Positions 21,901-29,306 of a stretch of 44,938 nt of DNA are shown here, in pieces. Location: positions 1-44,938 of IMG/VR virus record IMGVR_UViG_3300032241_002276. The stretch is one strand, 5' to 3'. The position numbers and the translations under genes were made by a program. The notes beneath the pieces were generated by a model. It was not told the origin of the DNA. It saw only the letters and a list, made by a program, of their open reading frames with translations, and did not search any database. Every line of letters starts with the position of its first letter. The stretch's first letter is position 1. This stretch comes from a virus.

Positions 21901-21971
21901 TTTAAGTGTCGGCGGTTTGATCTCACTTGTCACGTGGGAGATGAGGGGTTCAAATCTCCTAAGAGTCGCCA
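21892..21971 (+). tRNA. tRNA-Asp(GTC)-like, fused to the tRNA-Phe half
   Basis: From position 10 on it is a good tRNA-Asp: D arm TTAA/TTGA with GTCGG loop, anticodon arm CTCAC-TTGTCAC-GTGGG (GTC), T arm AGGGG-TTCAAAT-CTCCT, then AAGAGTC, G and CCA. The 5' acceptor strand is missing, having been replaced by the Phe half; only GACT (21892-21895) can pair with AGTC. It may be a chimera or pseudogene. Confidence 0.6.
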
Positions 21972-21991
21972 TTTTTTTAATTAGGTGAAAC

Positions 21992-22438
21992 GTGTACGAA
22001 ACCGCAAAGAAAGCAATTATAGAATCAAGTAATGAGTCTTCAGTTTACGTTGGAGCTGACTCTATTAGATTTAAAAAGAATGGCAAGTGGTTTGCTCGTT
22101 ATTCAACTGTAATTATTTTGCATGTTGATTCTAAGCATGGTTGTAAGTTATTTCATAAGTCCGTGGATATGGAAGATTATGGTAACATGAAACAACGTCT
22201 AGTAAATGAATCTTTTTACGCAATTGAAGCTGCTATGGCTGTCGTTGATGTTTTGGGAAAGAGAAAGATGGAAATCCATCTAGATTTAAACCCAAATCCA
22301 CAACATAAATCAAATGTCGCTGTTAAAGAAGCTTTAGGATATGTAAAAGGTTCAACAGGTATTGAAGCTAAGATTAAGCCATATAGCTTTGCAGCTACTC
22401 ATGCTGCAGATCATGCGGTAAGAAATAAGCTTCAGTAA
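21992..22438 (+). CDS. YkuK/DUF458 RNase H-like protein
   Basis: A 148-residue protein starting at GTG with AGGTG seven bases upstream. Its body, VYVGADSIRFKKNGKWFARYSTVIILH at the start and EIHLDLNPNPQHKSN in the centre, matches the DUF458 (YkuK) family. These have an RNase H-like fold with acidic residues on the first strand (GADS) and on the HLDLNPN strand. Substrate and function in bacteria are not well established. Its position inside a tRNA array, 20 bases after the tRNA-Asp-like gene and 10 before tRNA-Trp, is compatible with a role in RNA processing, but that is inference from location. Confidence 0.82.
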   Translation: MYETAKKAIIESSNESSVYVGADSIRFKKNGKWFARYSTVIILHVDSKHGCKLFHKSVDMEDYGNMKQRLVNESFYAIEAAMAVVDVLGKRKMEIHLDLNPNPQHKSNVAVKEALGYVKGSTGIEAKIKPYSFAATHAADHAVRNKLQ

Positions 22439-22448
22439 TAAATAAAGT

Positions 22449-22523
22449 GCCGGTGAAGGAAAGTGGTAATCCGCAGGTCTCCAAAACCTTGAGAACTCGT
22501 TTCGATTACGAGCACCGGTGCCA
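22449..22523 (+). tRNA. tRNA-Trp(CCA)
   Basis: Acceptor GCCGGTG/CACCGGT, anticodon loop CTCCAAA (CCA) on AGGT/ACCT, T arm CTCGT-TTCGATT-ACGAG, G and CCA encoded. The D stem is reduced (GGA/TCC) with a GTGG-containing loop. Confidence 0.9.
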
Positions 22524-22524
22524 T

Positions 22525-22600
22525 ATCCTTGTGGTGAAACTGAAGATCACGTAACGCTACGAACGTTAAGTTCTGGGTTTGAATCTTGGCAAGGATGCCA
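22525..22600 (+). tRNA. tRNA-Arg(ACG)
   Basis: Acceptor ATCCTTG/CAAGGAT, D arm GTGA/TCAC, anticodon arm TAACG-CTACGAA-CGTTA (ACG), T arm CTGGG-TTTGAAT-CTTGG, G and CCA encoded. The D loop AACTGAAGA lacks the usual GG. It starts one base after tRNA-Trp. Confidence 0.88.
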
Positions 22601-22603
22601 TTT

Positions 22604-22775
22604 GGTCGGTTAGCTCAGTTGGCAGAGCGTCTGTTTATGTGGGGGATTAACTTAATAGCAGAGTGCCTGTTTTACACGTAGGAAGCAGAGGAGCGTTACC
22701 TCTATCCCCTACCAAACTTTTAATAGATTCTGTATTGATATAATTTTTTCCAATCAAACCCGTCACCGACTACCA
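22604..22775 (+). pseudogene. Disrupted tRNA gene with tRNA-Val nested inside
   Basis: A tRNA 5' half (22604-22640: acceptor GGTCGGT, D arm GCTC/GAGC, up to the anticodon loop) is followed by complete tRNA-Val. Downstream, at 22765-22775, comes ACCGACT plus ACCA, which pairs with GGTCGGT over 7 bp. A T-loop-like ATCAAAC and half T stem precede it. The anticodon 3' strand and T-stem 5' strand are missing, so it is most likely decayed. Confidence 0.55.
22641..22714 (+). tRNA. tRNA-Val(TAC)
   Basis: Acceptor GGGGGAT/ATCCCCT, D arm ACTT/GAGT, anticodon arm CCTGT-TTTACAC-GTAGG (TAC), T stem AGAGG/CCTCT with unusual loop AGCGTTA; A and CCA encoded. The D loop AATAGCA has no GG. Confidence 0.85.
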
Positions 22776-22776
22776 T

Positions 22777-22851
22777 GGTTCTGTAGCTCAATTGGAAGAG
22801 CACTCGACTGATAATCGAGAGACTCTGGATCGTAACCAGACAGAACTACCA
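22777..22851 (+). tRNA. tRNA-Ile(GAT)
   Basis: Acceptor GGTTCTG/CAGAACT, D arm GCTC-AATTGGAA-GAGC, anticodon arm CTCGA-CTGATAA-TCGAG (GAT), T stem TCTGG/CCAGA with unusual loop ATCGTAA; A and CCA encoded. Confidence 0.9.
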
Positions 22852-22857
22852 AATTTT

Positions 22858-22946
22858 GGAGAGTAAAGCGGTCAGGTGGCCGTCCTCGTTTGCTAAACGA
22901 AGGGAACCAGAAATGGTTTGTGACTCGGGCTCACTGCTCTCCGCCA
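22858..22946 (+). tRNA. tRNA-Ser(GCT)
   Basis: Class II, 89 bases: acceptor GGAGAGT/GCTCTCC, anticodon loop TTGCTAA (GCT), long variable arm AACCA-GAAA-TGGTT, G and CCA encoded. The T loop CTCGGGC is atypical. Confidence 0.9.
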
Positions 22947-22951
22947 ATAAA

Positions 22952-23104
22952 TATGACGAAGCATGTAATATAAGAAGTAATCGTGCTAAAGGAAATACAT
23001 GGGGTAGTGGTAATAAAGACAAACCCAAAGCTGATGAACATAAATTAAAAATTTCTACTACTATCAAAAGTATGTATAATAGTGGAGAATTTTTAGGGAG
23101 AAAA
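22952..23104 (+). pseudogene. Remnant of a homing endonuclease C-terminus (NUMOD3-like)
   Basis: Between tRNA-Ser and tRNA-Leu an open frame without a start codon encodes YDEACNIRSNRAKG and, further on, KPKADEHKLKISTTIKS. The second part follows the NUMOD3 DNA-binding pattern (K-P-x-S/A-x-E-x-K-x-K-I-S) common at the C-terminus of GIY-YIG and HNH homing endonucleases. The GIY-YIG enzyme at 31.1 kb has related motifs. No catalytic domain is left. The frame continues into the tRNA-Leu gene, showing it is no longer a functional gene. Confidence 0.6.
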
Positions 23105-23105
23105 G

Positions 23106-23193
23106 GCGGGAGTGGCGAAATTGGTGAAACGCAGGAGACTTAAAATCTCCCACATTAGAAACATTGCTGGTTCGAATCCAGTCTCCCGCACCA
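23106..23193 (+). tRNA. tRNA-Leu(TAA)
   Basis: Class II: acceptor GCGGGAG/CTCCCGC, anticodon loop CTTAAAA (TAA) on GAGA/TCTC, long variable region, T arm CTGG-TTCGAAT-CCAG, A and CCA encoded. Confidence 0.93.
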
Positions 23194-23199
23194 ATTACA

Positions 23200-23252
23200 G
23201 CATTAGTATAATGGAGTATTCCGTGCCGGTTCGATTCCGGCCGTCCCTACCA
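23200..23252 (+). pseudogene. Truncated tRNA-Gly-like remnant
   Basis: A D-arm region TAGTATAATGGAGTA typical of tRNA-Gly runs directly into a perfect T arm (GCCGG-TTCGATT-CCGGC) and GTCCCTACCA. The anticodon arm is deleted, and the 5' acceptor strand does not match the 3' strand. Confidence 0.6.
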
Positions 23253-23311
23253 AATTCTAAGTTTATTAGTGTCGGGACTCACCGGCATCCAACTTATTTT
23301 AGGATAATAAC

Positions 23312-23572
23312 ATGTATGATAAAGCTTTAGTATATTCTAAGGAAAACTGTCCGTATTGCGTTGCAGCAATTAACCTTCTTCTTACTAAGAATATTATTGT
23401 ACACAAAAAGATTCTTGGTATAGATACTACCAAAGAACAGCTTTTGGAAAAAATACCAAATGCTAAGACCGTACCTCAAATTTTCCTTTACAAAAATTCT
23501 GAAGAGGTGTATATTGGTGGTTATGACAAGCTAAAGGAGCTATTTGATGCAACTACAGGAACAACTTCGTAA
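23312..23572 (+). CDS. Glutaredoxin
   Basis: An 86-residue thioredoxin-fold protein with active site CPYC (13-16), the cis-Pro motif TVPQIF (near 53-58) and the GGYDKL glutathione-binding turn (near 69-74). It reduces ribonucleotide reductase or disulfides, as T4 NrdC does. It follows the tRNA array and its end overlaps the next gene by 26 bases. Confidence 0.93.
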   Translation: MYDKALVYSKENCPYCVAAINLLLTKNIIVHKKILGIDTTKEQLLEKIPNAKTVPQIFLYKNSEEVYIGGYDKLKELFDATTGTTS

Positions 23573-23786
23573 TTCAATCGTAGAAATTACCTTTGATAAG
23601 GTAGATGGTACTCGTCGTGTGATGAAGTGCACTCAAGATCCACTTTATATTGATGCTCATTTTGCAAAGTCTGAAAAGAAGACTGAGCGTACACGTGAAT
23701 CTAAGGAAGGTCTTTTAATTGTATTTGATACTGAGAAGAATGATTGGCGCTCTATTCGTACAGAATCTATTATCAGCTGGAGTTAA
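23547..23786 (+). CDS. SH3-barrel-like small phage protein
   Basis: I start at ATG 23547, seven bases after AAAGGAG. The 79-residue product (MQLQEQLRNSIVEITFDKVDGTRRVMKCTQ at its start) resembles small T4-like phage proteins with an SH3-type barrel. These have a conserved pattern of beta strands ending in a DTEKNDWRSIRTESI segment. No activity is known to me. It is cotranscribed with glutaredoxin. Confidence 0.68.
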   Translation: MQLQEQLRNSIVEITFDKVDGTRRVMKCTQDPLYIDAHFAKSEKKTERTRESKEGLLIVFDTEKNDWRSIRTESIISWS

Positions 23787-23794
23787 TATATAAT

Positions 23795-24154
23795 ATGACT
23801 ATGCATCTTGAACGTGTGTACTTCAACACGAATGGTCGTTGCAAGTCACGTTTAACTGCTAAGCAACTTAAGGCTAAGCAAGAACATAATGAATGGCTTA
23901 AGAAACGTGGCCTTCATCCAGATCAGCTTAAGGCTAAGAAGACTAAAGCTCCAATCTGTAATGATGAAAAAATGTATTATAGAACACCCAATCTACCTCC
24001 TACATCTGATATGATTGGCAATGGATTCAAGAAGCAAGAACAACAATATACTGGTACTCTAATCACCGGAATTGCTACTATGCATAAGAGCAATGCTGTT
24101 CCGGTAATCAATAAGAAACAAGCTGAAGAGATCAGCCGCATGAGGCGTGGATGA
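23795..24154 (+). CDS. Basic hypothetical protein
   Basis: A 119-residue lysine-rich protein. It has helical repeats of the type LTAKQLKAKQEHNEWLKKRGL and LHPDQLKAKKTKAP near residues 18-50, then a Pro/Thr-rich middle and a helix ending SRMRRG. I choose the ATG at 23795; an ATG two codons further is possible. It could bind nucleic acid because of its charge. Its last codon overlaps the start of the next small gene (ATGA). Confidence 0.6.
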   Translation: MTMHLERVYFNTNGRCKSRLTAKQLKAKQEHNEWLKKRGLHPDQLKAKKTKAPICNDEKMYYRTPNLPPTSDMIGNGFKKQEQQYTGTLITGIATMHKSNAVPVINKKQAEEISRMRRG

Positions 24155-24309
24155 AGCAACAACTGACAGGTTGGGAAAGACGAAAAGCTATAATTGCACA
24201 ATGGATAGTTATTCGTGTAGCTATGCGTTTAAGTCCTTTGTCGGTTCTTGCTCTTTGTTTAGACATTTCTCGTAAATATTATGAATCAATGGATGTAGAG
24301 GAAGAATGA
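24151..24309 (+). CDS. 52-residue hypothetical protein
   Basis: A small frame with ATGA overlaps at both ends, coupling it to the basic protein upstream and the epimerase downstream. The product has a basic N-terminus (GWERRKAIIAQW) and a hydrophobic middle (IVIRVAMRLSPLSVLALCL), which might be a short amphipathic or membrane helix, and an acidic end. Perfect fit in the gap is the main evidence that it is real. Confidence 0.62.
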   Translation: MKQQLTGWERRKAIIAQWIVIRVAMRLSPLSVLALCLDISRKYYESMDVEEE

Positions 24310-25259
24310 GTCATTATGTAGTAACTGGAGCCTGTGGTTATATTGGTTCCGTAATTTCAAAAAAGCTTATGCAACATGGGCATACAGTAACCACCATTGA
24401 TCTTAAGTCAACATATCCACTTTATACACACGACCACTGGGCTAATACGTGTTTCTCTTCTGAACTCTTTCTAAGACATATTATTGATAAGAAGATTGAT
24501 GGAATTTTTCACCTAGCGGCTCATAGTTTGCTGGGTCCTTCTGTATTTGATCCACTTCCATACTTTATAAATAATGCAGGACGTACAGCTGAAATGGTGC
24601 ATAATCTAGCATCAGAAGGTTGGAATGGCAAGTTTGTATTCTCTTCTACAGCTGCCACGTATGGTGCACAAGATCATACGGTCAATGAAGATTCTCCAAA
24701 GAATCCAATTAATCCATATGGCAAGTCTAAGCTTCAGGCTGAAGAAATTCTAGAAGAAGCTTTTAGAGCATATGGATTCTCTTCAGTAATCTTTAGGTAT
24801 TTCAATGTAGCCGGTGCAGACTTTGATGTAGGTCAACCAAAAAATGAACCGCATATTCTAACACAAATGTCTAAGGCTGCAGATTCCGGATCTACATTTA
24901 ATATCTATGGTCATGATTATGAAACACGCGATGGCACATGCATCCGCGATTATATTCACGTGAATGATATTGCAAATGCACACCTTCTTGCAACAGATAT
25001 TCTTGATAGAGAAAATGGATGTCTAAAATATAATCTTGGCACATCAACTGGAACATCTAATCTAGAACTAGTAAAGGCCTTTATTGATATTACTGGTGCA
25101 GATTTAGAATATAAATTAACAGATCGCCGGCCGGGTGATCCAGCTTTTCTAGTTTCAGACGCATCCAAATTCCAACGTGATACTGGTTATCTATTTCCAG
25201 AATCAAATCTTTACAATATAATTTCAAGTCAATGGGAATATTACAATAATGACAACTGA
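24306..25259 (+). CDS. UDP-glucose 4-epimerase-like NAD-dependent epimerase
   Basis: A 317-residue short-chain dehydrogenase of the extended type. It has TGACGYIGS (NAD-binding glycine motif, 7-15), the catalytic Ser/Thr in SSTAATYG near 118-125, the YGKSK catalytic Tyr-Lys near 138-142, and GalE-type RYFNVAGAD and DGTCIRDYIHVND motifs. It interconverts NDP-hexoses such as UDP-Glc/UDP-Gal. It starts a four-gene sugar cassette with 4-to-20-base overlaps. The product may supply a glycosyltransferase for DNA or surface glycan modification. Confidence 0.93.
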   Translation: MSHYVVTGACGYIGSVISKKLMQHGHTVTTIDLKSTYPLYTHDHWANTCFSSELFLRHIIDKKIDGIFHLAAHSLLGPSVFDPLPYFINNAGRTAEMVHNLASEGWNGKFVFSSTAATYGAQDHTVNEDSPKNPINPYGKSKLQAEEILEEAFRAYGFSSVIFRYFNVAGADFDVGQPKNEPHILTQMSKAADSGSTFNIYGHDYETRDGTCIRDYIHVNDIANAHLLATDILDRENGCLKYNLGTSTGTSNLELVKAFIDITGADLEYKLTDRRPGDPAFLVSDASKFQRDTGYLFPESNLYNIISSQWEYYNNDN

Positions 25260-26253
25260 TTATGAACCGTGGTCGAGGAATGAACTTAATAAGAATTCGC
25301 AAGGTGGAACTGAAGTTATGGTTGAGGGTATGCTTTCCCGCGTAGACCCTCAACTATTACAAGATTTTCAAATTATTCCATCTCGGGTTCGTGATTTAAG
25401 AAATGATAAGCTTAGAGTTTATTGGCTTCATGATCTACCTTGGGATCCAGAAACTAATCATCTCAAGAATGAAACTTCTCGTTCCAGGTTCCATAAGATT
25501 GTGTATTGCGGGCACTGGCAGATGACTCAATATCAGAATGTTCTTGGTGTACCACATGATCAAAAGACTTGCGTGATCGAAACTGCAATTGAACCATTTA
25601 AGTTTATGAGCAAGTCTAAAGATGAGATTCGTTTAATCTACACCTCAACTCCACAACGCGGCCTAGAATTATTAATTCCGGTCTTTGAAGAATTAGCTAA
25701 GCATCATGACAATATTGTTCTTGATGTATTCTCAAGCTATAAGATTTATGGTTGGGAAGATGCAGATAAGCAATTTGAATCACTTTATGAAAGATGCCGT
25801 CAGCATCCAAAGATTAATTATCACGGATTTGCTCCAAATTCTGTAGTGCGTGAACATGTTCAAAAGGCTCATATTCATGCTTACCCATCAATTTGGTTAG
25901 AGTGTAATTCAAAGTCTCTAATTGAAGCTATGTCAGCTGGAGCTCTATGCGTCCATCCAAATTATGGTGGTCTAGCCGATACATCTGGCCAATTAACTGC
26001 AATGTATAATTGGGATTCTAATCCAAATATACATGCCAATATTTTTTATCAGCATCTAAATCATGCTATTAAGATTGTAAATGAAGAATCAACTCAGAAT
26101 TATCTACAATTTGTAAAGCAATATGCTGATAACCGATTTAATTGGAATAAGATTGCTGCCCAATGGACTGCCATGCTTCAAGGATTAAGTGAAGAATATC
26201 GTAGTAAAGATATTTCAGTTTCTGAGGTATTAACGTTTAGGACTCCGGGATGA
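25249..26253 (+). CDS. GT-B glycosyltransferase (GT4-like)
   Basis: The 334-residue protein begins within the epimerase end and has an N-terminal NSQGGTEVMVEGML motif as in many GT4 enzymes. The C-terminal lobe has LIYTSTPQRGLELLIP (lobe start), YHGFAPNSVVREHVQKAHIHAYPS and ECNSKSLIEAMSAGALCVHPNYGGLAD, with the donor-binding E-x7-E equivalent. It transfers an activated sugar to an unknown acceptor. The neighbouring heptose-type enzymes suggest the donor could be an activated heptose. Confidence 0.85.
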   Translation: MTTDYEPWSRNELNKNSQGGTEVMVEGMLSRVDPQLLQDFQIIPSRVRDLRNDKLRVYWLHDLPWDPETNHLKNETSRSRFHKIVYCGHWQMTQYQNVLGVPHDQKTCVIETAIEPFKFMSKSKDEIRLIYTSTPQRGLELLIPVFEELAKHHDNIVLDVFSSYKIYGWEDADKQFESLYERCRQHPKINYHGFAPNSVVREHVQKAHIHAYPSIWLECNSKSLIEAMSAGALCVHPNYGGLADTSGQLTAMYNWDSNPNIHANIFYQHLNHAIKIVNEESTQNYLQFVKQYADNRFNWNKIAAQWTAMLQGLSEEYRSKDISVSEVLTFRTPG

Positions 26254-27233
26254 TTCTAACTAAGGCTCCTTTACGCATTAGTTTCTTTGGCGGCGGAACT
26301 GATCTTCCATCTTTTTATAAAGATCATGGCGGTGCTGTTCTCTCTGTAGCCATTGATAAGTATATGTATATTGCTATTAATAAGACTCAACATAAGTATA
26401 TTCGACTATCATACTCAGAAATTGAGCAGGTCCAAAATCATATGGACCTTAAACATTCTCTTGTTAGAAATGCTATAGAGCATTATAGCGACAAATATAA
26501 GATTGGTCTAGAAATCGCATCATTTGCGGATGTTCCCACGGTAGGAACTGGATTAGGTTCTTCATCTACATTTTCTGTGGCTTTAATTAAAGCTTTAACA
26601 GATTTAAGTTCTGACACTGTAACGTTTACACGATGTAAGATTGCAGAGTGGGCATGCAATCTTGAAATTGACGTATGTGGTTCACCAATTGGTAAGCAAG
26701 ATCAATATGCTGCAGCTTTAGGTGGAATGAATCATATTCGCTTTAATCAAGATGATTCTGTCAGTATAACACCAATTTCGCTTTTACCAGATTTAAATGA
26801 AAAGCTTCTTCTATTTTATACTGGTAGAACCCGTTTTGCTAATTCAATTCTAGAAAAGCAAAATGCTGAGCCTAAAACAGATATTCTTCTTAAAATGAGA
26901 GAACAATCTAATCTTGGTGTGCATTACCTAATGACAAATCAAGAAGATGATTTTGGTTCTTTACTTGATGATGCATGGAAGCTTAAAACTAAATTAGCAG
27001 ATGGGATCTCTGATCCAGAACTAGATAATATATATGAAGAAGGCATTAAAGCTGGAGCTCTTGGTGGTAAGATTCTTGGAGCTGGCGGTGGTGGATATTT
27101 TTTGTTTTATTGCCGCCAAGAAAATCAAAGCAAGTTGATTGAATCTATGGAAAAACTCAACTTGCTACATGTTAATTTTAATTTCTCTGTTGCAGGTGTG
27201 GAGACTGTGTTTAATGATTACAACTCACTTTAA
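26250..27233 (+). CDS. GHMP kinase, D-glycero-D-manno-heptose 7-phosphate kinase-like
   Basis: The 327-residue protein has the three GHMP motifs: APLRISFFGGGTDLP (6-20), the ATP loop GTGLGSSSTF (near 92-101) and KILGAGGGGYFLF (near 275-287). Overall it resembles HddA, which phosphorylates heptose-7-phosphate at C1 on the way to GDP-heptose, and related sugar kinases. It overlaps the downstream isomerase gene by 20 bases. Fucose- or other sugar-kinase activity cannot be excluded. Confidence 0.88.
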   Translation: MILTKAPLRISFFGGGTDLPSFYKDHGGAVLSVAIDKYMYIAINKTQHKYIRLSYSEIEQVQNHMDLKHSLVRNAIEHYSDKYKIGLEIASFADVPTVGTGLGSSSTFSVALIKALTDLSSDTVTFTRCKIAEWACNLEIDVCGSPIGKQDQYAAALGGMNHIRFNQDDSVSITPISLLPDLNEKLLLFYTGRTRFANSILEKQNAEPKTDILLKMREQSNLGVHYLMTNQEDDFGSLLDDAWKLKTKLADGISDPELDNIYEEGIKAGALGGKILGAGGGGYFLFYCRQENQSKLIESMEKLNLLHVNFNFSVAGVETVFNDYNSL

Positions 27234-27807
27234 GAACTACATTAACCAATTACAACATGCTTTATGGACTATAAATGCTCAAGAAGTTGATAATGCAGTT
27301 AATCTTATTGAAAAGACCATTAAGACCGGTGGCATCATTTACGTATGTGGAAATGGTGGATCAGCAGCAATCGCAAACCATCTCACCTGTGATTGTATGA
27401 AGGGAATCTCTACTAACACAAATCTTCAACCAAGAATTGTATCTCTAGTATCAAATGTTCCTTTAATTACAGCTATTTCTAATGATATTGGTTTTAATTG
27501 TATCTTTTTGTATCAACTTAAGAAGCTTATGAAAAAGAATGATATTCTAATAACTATTTCATCTTCTGGCAATTCACCAAATATTTGTCTTGCTTTAGAT
27601 TATTGTAAGATGAATGGATTTAAATCAATTGCTTTTTCCGGATTTGATGGTGGAGCTTCTCTTGCCGCAGATATTCCAATTCATGTAGAATCAAAGAACT
27701 ATGGTATTGTAGAAGATTGCCACCAATCCATAATGCATATGATTGCGCAATATATTCGTGCAAAAAATCTTGAAGATGGGGTTGACAAAAATTCTGTAGT
27801 GTATTAA
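27214..27807 (+). CDS. SIS-domain phosphoheptose isomerase (GmhA-like)
   Basis: I start at the ATG at 27214 rather than an upstream in-frame ATG within the kinase gene; the product is then 197 residues, the usual GmhA length. It contains YVCGNGGSAAIANHLTCDC, TISSSGNSPNI and the C-terminal HQSIMHMIAQYI helix of sedoheptulose-7-phosphate isomerases. Together with the kinase upstream it would make heptose bisphosphate. The nucleotidyltransferase needed to activate the sugar is not in this window. Confidence 0.88.
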   Translation: MITTHFKNYINQLQHALWTINAQEVDNAVNLIEKTIKTGGIIYVCGNGGSAAIANHLTCDCMKGISTNTNLQPRIVSLVSNVPLITAISNDIGFNCIFLYQLKKLMKKNDILITISSSGNSPNICLALDYCKMNGFKSIAFSGFDGGASLAADIPIHVESKNYGIVEDCHQSIMHMIAQYIRAKNLEDGVDKNSVVY

Positions 27808-27810
27808 TAT
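27782..27810 (+). promoter_or_regulatory. Promoter before the 371-residue gene
   Basis: TTGACA, 17 bp, TAATAT, inside the last codons of the isomerase gene and only 6 bases before the next ATG (27817). If used from this -10, the message would be leaderless or nearly so. Confidence 0.55.
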
Positions 27811-27816
27811 ATTATT

Positions 27817-28932
27817 ATGAAACAGAAACTTGACAAGAAAGCTACTAAGCGGCAAAAGATCCTTCTAATGGGCGATAAGTTCATTGGACCCGAGCCAACA
27901 AATGAAACAATCAAGACGCGTCTTGATGTTATTCATGCATGCAATTGGTATAATTATGCAGTTACACAAAAAGATTGTGTAAACTGGATTCTTGATTATA
28001 TGAAAACCAATAAGTATAGCTCACGTGAAATTGCCTTATATAAGACTTTGCCCGAATGGCGTACATCGCGTACAGCCGCGGCTTTTTGTCGTATGTTGAG
28101 CAATAATGTAGAGTTTATTAATGATAAATCAATGTATGTTGATGAATCAATTAAGAAAGCTTTATCTTATGTGGTTACTAAAGAAAAAGTTATTAAGGAA
28201 TCTTCTTTAACTGCAGAAGATAAGGCCCGTGATCGTCTCAATAATATTATTGGCAATGTAGAAGAGCAAATTGATCTATTCATTAAGAATGGTTATGTGA
28301 CTACTTTTGATCCATATAAGTATTTCCAATCAGCTGAACTTAAGCCAATTCAGGCTAAGCAAATCATTGACTTTTATCAACCACTTAAGGACGAACTATC
28401 ATATGCTATAATGGGCGGTGATGCTCAAGTTAAAGAAGCTTATGATAGAACTAAGATGGCAGATCGTAAGAAGTACAATACATTTATTCTTAAGATCATT
28501 TCAGATGCTATGGCATTTGTTGAGGCTAAGAAGGCTCAACGTAAGCCTCGTAAGATCAAGGAAAAGAGTTCTCAACAACTAACTTCTAAGATGAAGTTTG
28601 GTAAGGAAAGTTCTCAGTACAAGTTAGTATCAATTGATCCGTCTAAAATCATTAAAGCACAAAGCCTAATTGTGTTTAATACTAAATATAAGAAGTTGGG
28701 TGTATATATCGCAGCTGATTCTAATGGACTATCTGTGAAGGGTTCTGCAATTACAGGCTATGATGAAACTAAGTCAGTAAGTAAGACTCTACGAAAGCCA
28801 GAAGATATTCTTCCACAGGTACAAAGCCTAGGAAAGCTGGCATTCAATAAATTATTCAATGGTACCAAGACATCAGCTTCTAAGCTCAATGGTCGTATTA
28901 ACGAGGATACCATTTTGGTCAGGACAATGTAA
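27817..28932 (+). CDS. Conserved T4-like phage protein of unknown function
   Basis: A 371-residue, strongly basic protein. The N-terminal ~120 residues are helical (NWYNYAVTQKDCVNWILDYM), the centre has coiled, charged helices, and the C-terminal part after residue 270 is beta-rich (KLVSIDPSKIIKAQSLIVFNTKYKKLGVYIA). Proteins of this type appear near rnh in marine T4-like phages, to my recollection, without known function. The lysine-rich linker at 245-275 suggests nucleic-acid binding. It abuts the next gene (stop and start share a base). Confidence 0.7.
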   Translation: MKQKLDKKATKRQKILLMGDKFIGPEPTNETIKTRLDVIHACNWYNYAVTQKDCVNWILDYMKTNKYSSREIALYKTLPEWRTSRTAAAFCRMLSNNVEFINDKSMYVDESIKKALSYVVTKEKVIKESSLTAEDKARDRLNNIIGNVEEQIDLFIKNGYVTTFDPYKYFQSAELKPIQAKQIIDFYQPLKDELSYAIMGGDAQVKEAYDRTKMADRKKYNTFILKIISDAMAFVEAKKAQRKPRKIKEKSSQQLTSKMKFGKESSQYKLVSIDPSKIIKAQSLIVFNTKYKKLGVYIAADSNGLSVKGSAITGYDETKSVSKTLRKPEDILPQVQSLGKLAFNKLFNGTKTSASKLNGRINEDTILVRTM

Positions 28933-29282
28933 TGGACACAAACAACATAGTTAAGTTTCCACAAATTAAGTCTTTTTATGAGGAAATTCCTACCACAATT
29001 GAAGAAGCTGCTTTAGGAATTGAAATGATTAAGCACTCCTATTTTGATTCTGTATCGGTAGAATTAGCTAGTCAGATCTTTACACGAGCATCTATTTGTG
29101 GATTTAATGTATCAAAGCAAGAAGCTATTAAGGATTGTATTTTAGTTGTAGAAGCTATTAAGTCTCTTCTAATGAAGGTTAAGGGTGAATATTATTCCAT
29201 TCAAGATTTAGCTGAAAATATCAGATGCGATGGGGAAGAACCAGAAATCTTTATCAATGAAGATGTGTATTTTGATGATTGA
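28932..29282 (+). CDS. Hypothetical protein
   Basis: A 116-residue acidic, mostly helical protein with no recognised family: EEAALGIEMIKHSYFDSVSVELASQIF, then a second helical block, and an acidic tail ending in DVYFDD. It is coupled to the upstream 371-residue gene. Its stop TGA is embedded in the -35 TTGACA of the RNase H promoter. Confidence 0.65.
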   Translation: MDTNNIVKFPQIKSFYEEIPTTIEEAALGIEMIKHSYFDSVSVELASQIFTRASICGFNVSKQEAIKDCILVVEAIKSLLMKVKGEYYSIQDLAENIRCDGEEPEIFINEDVYFDD

Positions 29283-29306
29283 CAATAATTTTATCTAATA
29301 TATAAT
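29279..29306 (+). promoter_or_regulatory. Consensus promoter for rnh
   Basis: TTGACA, 16 bp, TATAAT. The spacer starts ATAATT, close to the TTAATT of the early cassettes. It lies about 30-60 bases upstream of the RNase H start. Confidence 0.75.

Noticed and set aside
22430-22446. Late promoter TAATAAATA upstream of tRNA-Trp
   Set aside because: Only a partial match in an AT-rich gap, and no virion gene follows.
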